Under the pieces are notes generated by a model, which was not told the DNA's origin, ran no database searches, and saw only the letters and a list, made by a program, of their open reading frames with translations. A stretch of DNA of 64,000 bases from Flavihumibacter stibioxidans (GTDB lineage Bacteria > Bacteroidota > Bacteroidia > Chitinophagales > Chitinophagaceae), in NCBI RefSeq assembly GCF_014332695.1, contig NZ_MBUA01000030.1:1-64000 (forward strand), given 5' to 3'. Made by a program: the position numbers and the translations under genes. The number at the start of each line of letters is the position of its first letter. The stretch's first letter is position 1. Positions 57,597 through 64,000 of the stretch are shown piece after piece.

Positions 57597-57647
57597 CTGA
57601 ACACTGTTCACCCGTCGGGTGGCACCCGACGGGTGAACAGTGTTCAG
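57597..57647. repeat. Perfect 51-nt palindrome containing CACCCGWCGGGTG
   Basis: Arms 57597-57621 and 57623-57647 are perfect 25-bp reverse complements around a single G at 57622. The inner part holds two CACCCGWCGGGTG units, as at 29601-29641; the outer part is CTGAACACTGTT and its complement. It lies between divergent MOSC and mobA starts, within the probable mobA leader. Confidence 0.9.
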
Positions 57648-57672
57648 CGGCATTTTGCAAAACATCCCGACC

Positions 57673-58260
57673 ATGATAGCGGTAATACTTTGCGGTGGCG
57701 AAAGTAGTCGCATGGGTAGCGACAAGGGCCTGCTGACACTGCAGTCGGACACCTGGGCCCGGACGATAGCCAATCAAATGGCAGCGGCAGTACCGGTACC
57801 GGTATATGTATCTGTCAGGCCTGACCAATATGAATTTTACAGGGCTGATTTCCCTGAATCACAGATCATTTCGGACAGCTATAAAATTAAAGTGAAGGGA
57901 CCGTTAAAGGGCTTGTTGAGTGTGCATGAAAAATTCCCTGGCGAGGACCTGCTGGTAGTCGCCTGCGATATGCCTTTGATGAATGCAGCAACGATCCGGA
58001 TATTATATGAAGCATACCTGGCCAATCCAGATCACGATGCCTGGATATTTACCAATGATGCGGAACCGGAACCCCTGTGTGCCATTTATGGTGCGGGCGG
58101 GTTGTCGCGAATATTCCGGTTGGGCCGTTCCGGTTCGCTTGAAAAACAGAGTATGAAATACGTCATCAGCCTGTTATTCAGCCATGCCATCCCGATAAAA
58201 CCCGAATGGCTGAAATTTTTTCAAAACTTCAACGCGCCATCTGATTTGAACGAGCTCTGA
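57673..58260 (+). CDS. mobA: Molybdenum cofactor guanylyltransferase
   Basis: 195 residues from ATG 57673, chosen because it begins at the family motif (MIAVILCGGESSRMGSDKGLL) rather than at a GTG inside the palindrome. MobA attaches GMP to molybdopterin. ACDMPLM holds the metal-binding Asp. The distal part is shorter and less typical, so a related nucleotidyltransferase is possible, but the divergent MOSC protein favours Mo cofactor. Confidence 0.82.
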   Translation: MIAVILCGGESSRMGSDKGLLTLQSDTWARTIANQMAAAVPVPVYVSVRPDQYEFYRADFPESQIISDSYKIKVKGPLKGLLSVHEKFPGEDLLVVACDMPLMNAATIRILYEAYLANPDHDAWIFTNDAEPEPLCAIYGAGGLSRIFRLGRSGSLEKQSMKYVISLLFSHAIPIKPEWLKFFQNFNAPSDLNEL

Positions 58261-58334
58261 ATGGTTCGCCAGTGATTGATTCAGTCGAAGGCCGGTTTTA
58301 GCGACAGTTGAAATCAAAAACAAAGGGTGTTCGA

Positions 58335-59132
58335 TTATGCTGCGAGCCGGCTGATCAAAACCATATATGGATCCTGGCGCAGGAGCCGGACCATCGCATC
58401 GTATAGTTCAGGCAGTTCATGCCGGAACCGGATGCTGTCCTCAAAAAACACTTCCACACTTACTGCCCAGAACTCATGATAGTTGGTTGCAGCATATTCG
58501 CCCAGGATGGTTTTACGGCCCCTTTGCATTTCCTGGAATACGGGCCTGGCCACTTTTGAGAAGGCATAAAATTCTTTCTTGAAGTGTTTATCCTCGTCGG
58601 TTTTGGTAATAAAATTCACATATGCAAGGGCATGGGCCATTTCATGCAATCCCACATTGCTGTTGTCCTGCACACTGCGGATACCTTGCAGGAAATTATC
58701 CCAGGAGAGATAAATGCCAGAACTGTCTACATGCCCCATAAACGGAAGGGAATAAAATCCGTAGTGGTAATCATGCTGCAATACATAAATATCATGGAAA
58801 TAGTTAAGTGAAAAACTCTCCAGTCCAAGGGTTAGCTGCGCGGCTGTAGCGCTGATAAGAACCGGCATTTCATCGGTTTTTTCAACGCCGACATAATGGA
58901 ATTTTTTGGACCGGAAAATCAGGTAGGTGCGAAACAGCCATTTTTGCTGCACTTCCATATCCACATAATTAAAATAGCGGATATTGGAGGCGATGATCGA
59001 ACGAAAATAGGTTTCATGCTGCTCGAAACCTTTCCGGCGGCGGTAAAGCAGGAAGTTCTGCAGGCGTCCGTTTAGCAAATCAAACGCGAAAATGGTACAG
59101 AACACCAGCAAACAAATGAATACGATTTCCAT
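58335..59132 (-). CDS. MtfA-like zinc peptidase, membrane-anchored
   Basis: 265 residues from ATG 59132, which places a transmembrane helix (EIVFICLLVFCTIFAFDLL) at the N-terminus; the upstream extension is unlike the family. The zinc motif HEMAH is at 163-167 within [12 protein letters not shown]. MtfA peptidases bind Mlc in enterobacteria; the Bacteroidota branch has no known target. It lies downstream of a second copy of the same family. Confidence 0.85.
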   Translation of the reverse strand: MEIVFICLLVFCTIFAFDLLNGRLQNFLLYRRRKGFEQHETYFRSIIASNIRYFNYVDMEVQQKWLFRTYLIFRSKKFHYVGVEKTDEMPVLISATAAQLTLGLESFSLNYFHDIYVLQHDYHYGFYSLPFMGHVDSSGIYLSWDNFLQGIRSVQDNSNVGLHEMAHALAYVNFITKTDEDKHFKKEFYAFSKVARPVFQEMQRGRKTILGEYAATNYHEFWAVSVEVFFEDSIRFRHELPELYDAMVRLLRQDPYMVLISRLAA

Positions 59133-59357
59133 AAGGGTTTTCTTTTTGGTAAAGAAAATCGAAGCTGTCTTGCTGGTTAAACACAGTTTTGGATGCTCGT
59201 CGGTCTTTCGGAGAGGAGATCGGTACGGATTATAGGACGAGGGCGTAGGGGTAGTGATACAATTAACTAATAACAAGATATGAATTACAACTGGTTTTTG
59301 AAAGTATTTCGCCAACAAATCCAGTCAAAAAGTAGATTTACTAAAGGCCTTTCGAAC

Positions 59358-60182
59358 TTATACGGGCTTGATTGTCATGATTTCAACAGGGTCCTGGTTG
59401 AGCAGGTCACAGAGGGTTCGGTAAAGTTCCGGTTCGGCCGTTTTGAGGAGGATCGGCTTTTCAAAAAAAGTCTCCACTGACACCGCCCAGAATTCATGGA
59501 AACTTGTGGCTGCGTACCGGTCCAGCACGCTGTCTCCCCCTGCCCTCATCCTTTTATAAACAGGGCTGGCAACCTTATAATATTCCCTGAACCGGCTCCT
59601 GAAAGTCTTGTCCATGCTGGCTTTTCCCATTAATGCGCCATAGGTGAGCGCATGGGCCATCTCATGCAGGCCCAGATTATGGGCATCATCATAATGGCGG
59701 TAACCGTGGTAAAAATGCTCCCAGCTCAGGTAAATCCCCTGCAGGCTTACATGGCCCTGGAAAGCCTGCTTGTGCCAGTGTACCTGGTAAGCAGAGCCCG
59801 ACACATATATTTTATCGAAAAAATCGAGTCTGAAATCATTCAGCCCGAAGGTGAGCTGGATGGCAGCAGAACTGATCAGCAGGGGGATAAAGGGATCGGG
59901 GTCGAGGTCTACATACTTGAATTCCTTGTAACGCATAAAATCCATCACCCTGCGCAGGAAACGGGCCTGGTTATGGAGGTTCAGGGATCGGTAATAGGTG
60001 TTGTGGATCCTCAGCCAGTCGTGGTGCTGCGCCCATTCGGGCAACAATAGTCCGGTCCCTTCCGGCTCGGGATGTTTGCTATCCCTGATCATCCGCCGGT
60101 AGTCGTACCGGAACCTTTCCCAGCTCCAGATGATAAAAACAAGCAGGCTGCTGCCTCCTAATATGGTAATTACTGTAATCAT
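59358..60182 (-). CDS. MtfA-like zinc peptidase, membrane-anchored (second copy)
   Basis: 274 residues from ATG 60182. An N-terminal transmembrane helix ([18 protein letters not shown]) is followed by the peptidase domain with HEMAH at 173-177 ([12 protein letters not shown]). It clearly resembles the next gene but differs at many positions, so the duplication is old. It is divergent from aspS and its start overlaps the aspS promoter. The 225-nt gap to the next copy (59133-59357) holds nothing I can identify. Confidence 0.85.
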   Translation of the reverse strand: MITVITILGGSSLLVFIIWSWERFRYDYRRMIRDSKHPEPEGTGLLLPEWAQHHDWLRIHNTYYRSLNLHNQARFLRRVMDFMRYKEFKYVDLDPDPFIPLLISSAAIQLTFGLNDFRLDFFDKIYVSGSAYQVHWHKQAFQGHVSLQGIYLSWEHFYHGYRHYDDAHNLGLHEMAHALTYGALMGKASMDKTFRSRFREYYKVASPVYKRMRAGGDSVLDRYAATSFHEFWAVSVETFFEKPILLKTAEPELYRTLCDLLNQDPVEIMTIKPV

Positions 60183-60184
60183 GC

Positions 60185-60192
60185 TACATTTG
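60185..60192 (+). promoter_or_regulatory. -7 promoter element for aspS
   Basis: TACATTTG matches TAnnTTTG, followed by CACCTC, 34 nt before the aspS ATG. Confidence 0.5.
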
Positions 60193-60226
60193 CACCTCAC
60201 CGGAAGACCGAAAATATAAATTCTAT

Positions 60227-62050
60227 ATGTATAGATCACATACTTGTGGAGAACTTAGAGAAAGCAATATCGGACAGGAAGTTACCCTTGCAGGCTGGGT
60301 GCAGACTGTACGGAAATTTGGCAGTATCACTTTTATTGACCTGCGCGACAGGTATGGCATTACCCAGCTCCTGTTTGGCGAAACCCTGAATAAGGAACTT
60401 GACGAGCAGCCCCTTGGCAGAGAATTTGTGATCCAGGTTTCAGGAAACGTGTTGGAAAGGACCAATAAGAATCCAAATATTCCTACCGGCGACATTGAAA
60501 TTGAAGTAAGTAAATTCAACATACTTAACAAGGCGGTCACGCCCCCTTTTACCATCCAGGATGACACCGATGGCGGCGATGACCTGCGCATGAAGTTCCG
60601 GTACCTGGACCTGCGCCGCAATGCGGTAAAGCGCAATATCGAACTGCGTTACGCAGTTAACAGGTCCGCCCGGAACTACCTCCATGAAAATCATTTCATG
60701 GACATCGAAACGCCTTTCCTGATCAAAAGTACTCCGGAAGGCGCACGCGATTTCGTAGTGCCATCCCGCATGAACCCCGGACAATTTTATGCTTTACCAC
60801 AAAGTCCCCAGACCTTTAAGCAATTGCTGATGGTAAGTGGCTACGACCGCTATTACCAGGTGGTGAAATGCTTCCGCGATGAGGACCTGCGCGCCGACCG
60901 CCAGCCCGAGTTCACGCAGATCGACTGCGAGATGAGCTTTGTGGCTCAGGAAGACATCCTGCAGATGTTTGAGGGGCTCATCAAGCGGATTTTCAAGGAT
61001 GTGAAGGGGATTGATTATACAGATGAGGTGGAGCGAATGAGCTGGAACGATGCAATGCTGCGTTATGGCAATGACAAGCCTGATATCCGATTTGGAATGG
61101 AGCTGGTAAACCTGAAAACAGTATTTGAAGGTGAAAGCGGCAACCTGGCAGCCCAGGCAATTTTTGAAGCAAGTGGATTTAAAGTATTGACTGAAGCTGA
61201 AACCGTGCTGGCTATTTCAGTACCCGGTTGCAGTGAATATACCCGCAAACAAACCGACGAATTAACGGAGTGGGTTAAGCGCCCGCAAATAGGAATGAAC
61301 GGGCTTATTTTCATCAAATGCAATGCCGACGGAACTTTCAAGAGCAGTGCAGACAAGTTTTTTGACGAGGAGAAACTGAAGAACCTGGCTGCGATCTGCG
61401 GGGCAAAAGCGGGGGACCTGATCCTGATACTGGCGGGGCGTGAGGAGCGCACCCGTAAAGCGACCAGTGAGTTGCGCCTTGAAATGGGTGAACGCCTGGG
61501 AATGCGCCGCAAGGATGAATTCAAACTGCTGTGGGTACTTGATTTCCCGCTGTTCGAATATGCCGAGGAAGAGAATCGCTGGGTAGCAAGGCACCATCCC
61601 TTTACCTCACCCAAGCCCGACCATATTCCAGTTATGATCGGCAATGACCCTGCCATTAAGGATGCTGCGAACTACCTCAGCCACCCTTATGCGAATATTA
61701 AGGCGAATGCCTATGATATGGTACTCAACGGAAATGAAATTGGCGGTGGCTCGATCAGGATTTACCAGCGTGAGCTGCAGGAGAAGATGTTTGATGCGCT
61801 GGGCATGAGCAAGGAAGAGGCGCAGCATAAGTTTGGTTTCCTGCTGGGTGCGTTTGAATACGGTGCACCCCCGCACGGAGGAATCGCCTTCGGCTTCGAC
61901 CGCTTGTGCGCCATCCTGGGAGGGTCTGAAAGCATCCGCGATTTCATTGCGTTCCCCAAGAACAACAGTGGTCGTGATGTGATGCTGGATGCCCCGGCTT
62001 CCATCGATGACAAGCAGTTGAATGAGCTGAGTATTACCCTAAGCGTCTGA
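60227..62050 (+). CDS. aspS: Aspartyl-tRNA synthetase
   Basis: 607 residues, class II synthetase. It charges tRNA-Asp. The N-terminal OB-fold ([23 protein letters not shown]) is followed by the catalytic core: motif 2 [16 protein letters not shown] and motif 3 [10 protein letters not shown] bacterial insertion (GAD-like, about 300-420) is present, as in E. coli AspRS. The stop codon lies inside the first GTCTGAC repeat of the downstream cluster. Confidence 0.97.
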   Translation: MYRSHTCGELRESNIGQEVTLAGWVQTVRKFGSITFIDLRDRYGITQLLFGETLNKELDEQPLGREFVIQVSGNVLERTNKNPNIPTGDIEIEVSKFNILNKAVTPPFTIQDDTDGGDDLRMKFRYLDLRRNAVKRNIELRYAVNRSARNYLHENHFMDIETPFLIKSTPEGARDFVVPSRMNPGQFYALPQSPQTFKQLLMVSGYDRYYQVVKCFRDEDLRADRQPEFTQIDCEMSFVAQEDILQMFEGLIKRIFKDVKGIDYTDEVERMSWNDAMLRYGNDKPDIRFGMELVNLKTVFEGESGNLAAQAIFEASGFKVLTEAETVLAISVPGCSEYTRKQTDELTEWVKRPQIGMNGLIFIKCNADGTFKSSADKFFDEEKLKNLAAICGAKAGDLILILAGREERTRKATSELRLEMGERLGMRRKDEFKLLWVLDFPLFEYAEEENRWVARHHPFTSPKPDHIPVMIGNDPAIKDAANYLSHPYANIKANAYDMVLNGNEIGGGSIRIYQRELQEKMFDALGMSKEEAQHKFGFLLGAFEYGAPPHGGIAFGFDRLCAILGGSESIRDFIAFPKNNSGRDVMLDAPASIDDKQLNELSITLSV

Positions 62051-62088
62051 CATGCGTCTGACGTTCGTCTGACGTACGTCAGACGCAT
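62043..62088. repeat. GTCTGACG repeat cluster overlapping the aspS stop
   Basis: Plus copies of CGTCTGAC(GT) begin near 62043, 62054 and 62065, with a reverse copy at 62076-62086. 62066-62085 is a perfect 20-bp palindrome. The first copy contains the aspS TGA (62048-62050). Same core as the 17804-17956 cluster. Confidence 0.85.
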
Positions 62089-62102
62089 CAAAAAAAAGTA
62101 GC

Positions 62103-62612
62103 ATGAAAACCCTGATGATATACCGGATCATTACCTATCTGTTGTTTGCGGTAGGTGGATTTATGGCCCTGATGCTGCTGACCATGCTCATGGCGGCACT
62201 TACCAACCCGGTATTGTTGTTGCCCGTATTCCTGGTGGCCTGTGTGGTAATCTATACCTATAGCAGCTGGCGTTTCCTGACCAGGGGAATAGATGCACAT
62301 ATGTACTGCAAGCCATCCCTGCGAGACCTTATCAAAGTAAATGGCTATGGCACCATGGCTTTTGCCGTGATGACCCTGATCCAGTGCCTTACCCTGATAT
62401 TGAACCCGGCACTGCTGAATGATATTCTTGAACAGGCCATGTCCATGCAGAAAGCGTCTGTGGAAGGGATGGAGGAAATGATGAGTAAATTCATGCATTT
62501 CCTGCTCAGGTTCTTACTGGTATATTGCAGCATTCTGCTATTACATATATTCCAGACATTTAAATTGGTTCGGCAGCATGCTGATGCATTTCAGCAGCCG
62601 CCGAACACATGA
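62103..62612 (+). CDS. Membrane protein of unknown function
   Basis: 169 residues with about four transmembrane helices (YRIITYLLFAVGGFMALMLL, NPVLLLPVFLVACVVIYTY, AFAVMTLIQCLTLIL and LLRFLLVYCSILLLHIF). A Met-rich amphipathic stretch near 110-130 (EQAMSMQKASVEGMEEMM) lies between helices 3 and 4. I do not recognise a family. It starts 52 nt after aspS, just past the repeat cluster, so it may be co-transcribed with aspS. Confidence 0.7.
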   Translation: MKTLMIYRIITYLLFAVGGFMALMLLTMLMAALTNPVLLLPVFLVACVVIYTYSSWRFLTRGIDAHMYCKPSLRDLIKVNGYGTMAFAVMTLIQCLTLILNPALLNDILEQAMSMQKASVEGMEEMMSKFMHFLLRFLLVYCSILLLHIFQTFKLVRQHADAFQQPPNT

Positions 62613-62623
62613 GACTGACCTTC

Positions 62624-62769
62624 TCATTTAACACCGAAGTCGTACACTTTCGGATTGTCCACTCCGTTCACACTCATGGACCCTGCCAGCGTATATAAGG
62701 CTGTTTTTGCCCGGCCCTGAAGCGATTATCCCACTCAGTTAATGCCTGCACCAGGCCATAAAAAAGCAG
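62624..62769 (-). pseudogene. Possible gene remnant
   Basis: In the 306-nt gap before the ATP-grasp gene, the minus strand encodes in one frame LLFYGLVQALTEWDNRFRAG and in another AKTALYTLAGSMSVNG followed by VDNPKVYDFGVK and a stop (62626-62624). Both look coding-like and could join by a frameshift near 62713. There is no start codon. I do not recognise the source family, and the call is weak. Confidence 0.25.
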
Positions 62770-62821
62770 GTTGATTATTGCAAGCCCATTGTTTATAATT
62801 CATACCATTTGAGCAGGAATA

Positions 62822-62853
62822 TTGTGTACCAACAATCCAATTCCTTATATTTG
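62822..62853 (+). promoter_or_regulatory. Promoter before the ATP-grasp gene
   Basis: TTG (62822-62824) and TATATTTG (62846-62853) with a 21-nt spacer match the Bacteroidota -33/-7 pattern. Transcription would start just before or at the hairpin 62858-62895. Confidence 0.55.
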
Positions 62854-62857
62854 ATCA

Positions 62858-62900
62858 AAGGGTTGCTTGCTCCAGGTGTGGAGCAGGCAACCCTTTTTTA
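62858..62900 (+). terminator. Strong hairpin with T run between promoter and ATP-grasp start
   Basis: Arms 62858-62873 and 62880-62895 form a 16-bp stem with one G-U pair and loop AGGTGT, followed by five or six T. It could end the aspS/membrane-protein transcript, or act as a leader attenuator for the ATP-grasp gene 20 nt downstream. Confidence 0.7.
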
Positions 62901-62918
62901 TTTACCTAACCGAAATCT

Positions 62919-64000
62919 ATGATCGATGATTCCGTTTTCAGTAATTATTGCATGATACCCGATTCCTGGGATGAAATGTGCGATGGAACGGGCATCCGGC
63001 AACCTTATCAGCAGGTATTCCAGGCGCTGAACCAGCTTTCACCGGCCACGCTGGCCGACAAAGACAAACTGGCCGGAGAGTTATTCCTGAACCAGGGAAT
63101 CACGTTTACCGTGTACACCGATAACGAGGGTATTGAACGCATCTTCCCCTTTGACATCATTCCCAGGATCATTCCCGGTCATGAGTGGTCGCAGATCGAA
63201 GCCGGCATTGCACAAAGGCTGAAAGCGCTGAACATGTTTCTGCGGGATATCTATTCGGAACAGCAGATACTGAAAGACAAGGTAATCCCTTCCTCACTCA
63301 TTGCCTCCTGCCAGCACTTTACCCGGGAAGTATATGGCATCAGGCCGCCGCACGACCTCCACGTACACATTTCAGGCATTGACCTGATCAGGGGTGGAGA
63401 CGGCAGTTATTACGTGCTGGAAGACAACCTGAGAACACCGTCGGGCGTATCGTATATGCTGGAAAACAGGGAGGTCACCAAGCGCCTGTTCCCGGATCTG
63501 CTTAGCGCCAATAAAGTGAGGATGGTAAACAATTATCCGCTGGAACTTTATAATATCCTGGTATCACTGGCACCCAGGCAAATCACCCATCCAACAGTGG
63601 TATTGCTCACACCAGGGATATTCAATTCAGCTTATTACGAACATACATTTCTCGCCAGGACGATGGGCATTCCGTTGGTAGAGGGACGGGACCTGATGGT
63701 AGACAACCACAAAGTGTTTATGAAAACAACTTTGGGCTTACAGCAGGTTGATGTTATTTACCGCAGGATTGACGATGATTATATGGATCCGCTGGCATTT
63801 CGACCCGACAGCACCCTTGGCATTCCGGGTATTCTGGGGGCCTACAGGAAAGGAAATATTGCCATCGTCAACGCGCTGGGAAATGGCGTGGCCGACGACA
63901 AGGCCGTGTATGCCTATGTACCGGATATGATCAGGTATTACCTCAACGAAAATCCTATTCTTCCCAATGTGCCCACCTATCAGCTCGCAGATGGTGATGC
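62919..64000 (+). CDS. Circularly permuted ATP-grasp type 2 protein, cut by the window edge
   Basis: At least 360 residues from ATG 62919; the 3' end lies outside. The start MIDDSVFSNYCMIPDSWDEMCD and later stretches VYGIRPPHDLHVHISGIDLIRG, YYVLEDNLRTPSGVSYMLENR, VIYRRIDDDYMDP and NALGNGVADDKAVYAYVPD are hallmarks of the DUF404/DUF407 (CP_ATPgrasp) family. Members are thought to form amide bonds with ATP and are often followed by alpha-E and transglutaminase-like genes. The product is unknown. It is preceded by a promoter and a hairpin. Confidence 0.92.
   Translation, partial: MIDDSVFSNYCMIPDSWDEMCDGTGIRQPYQQVFQALNQLSPATLADKDKLAGELFLNQGITFTVYTDNEGIERIFPFDIIPRIIPGHEWSQIEAGIAQRLKALNMFLRDIYSEQQILKDKVIPSSLIASCQHFTREVYGIRPPHDLHVHISGIDLIRGGDGSYYVLEDNLRTPSGVSYMLENREVTKRLFPDLLSANKVRMVNNYPLELYNILVSLAPRQITHPTVVLLTPGIFNSAYYEHTFLARTMGIPLVEGRDLMVDNHKVFMKTTLGLQQVDVIYRRIDDDYMDPLAFRPDSTLGIPGILGAYRKGNIAIVNALGNGVADDKAVYAYVPDMIRYYLNENPILPNVPTYQLADGD

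Noticed and set aside
57531-57773. N-terminal extension of the MOSC protein
   Set aside because: The extension runs through the palindrome and into mobA antisense; the family N-terminus begins at 57530.

Overview
The window looks like chromosomal DNA of a Bacteroidota bacterium, most likely family Chitinophagaceae (inference; no rRNA is present to confirm it). The main reasons are a protein with a type IX secretion (T9SS) C-terminal sorting domain, the Bacteroidota promoter element TAnnTTTG upstream of many genes, absence of clear Shine-Dalgarno sequences, large amidohydrolase, alpha-2-macroglobulin and DUF5009 proteins typical of the phylum, and lipoproteins with acidic residues after the lipobox Cys. 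Almost everything is core or ordinary accessory metabolism. I see no insertion sequence, prophage, CRISPR array or defence island.

Layout. 1-9,000: truA and a coupled periplasmic protein, an M1 aminopeptidase, a LemA/TPM membrane operon, pgk and gapA. 9,000-12,500: a tRNA-Glu, then a hybrid sensor kinase facing away from an Hpt protein and a LytTR response regulator (a split phosphorelay). 12,600-15,330: methionine/sulfur genes metX, an OsmC protein and metZ. 15,330-24,700: a beta-CASP hydrolase, a hotdog protein, a frameshifted orphan ORF, a cluster of GTCTGACG repeats, lysA, scpB, an isolated atpG and secA. 24,790-30,730: a DUF1080 lipoprotein, a TonB receptor with a small partner, a DUF5009 membrane protein and two small exported proteins. 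31,033-37,924: two amidohydrolase proteins (three domains), deoC, a SPOR protein and an M20 amidohydrolase. 37,956-40,751: an ABC transporter operon with a GntR/YtrA-type regulator and a DUF2807-like protein. 40,859-45,822: malic enzyme, MlaE/MlaF lipid-transport subunits and sucD. 45,988-55,134: a T9SS cargo protein, a giant alpha-2-macroglobulin and a GH2 glycosidase. 55,183-64,000: a FAD oxidoreductase, MOSC and MobA proteins, two MtfA-like peptidases, aspS, a small membrane protein and the start of a circularly permuted ATP-grasp protein cut by the window edge.

The most unusual signals are non-coding. Two families of short palindromic intergenic repeats each occur at two distant places: a GTCTGACG family (17.8 kb and 62.05 kb) and a CACCCGWCGGGTG family (29.6 kb and 57.6 kb, the latter a perfect 51-nt palindrome). 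There is also an 8-bp tandem array running into a stop codon, a candidate autoregulatory operator in front of the GntR/ABC operon, an extended promoter motif (TAnnTTTGC followed by C-rich sequence) that often sits within a few bases of the start codon, and a terminator-like hairpin between a promoter and the ATP-grasp gene. I did not find a convincing new enzymatic or defence system; the repeats and the leader hairpin are the best leads.
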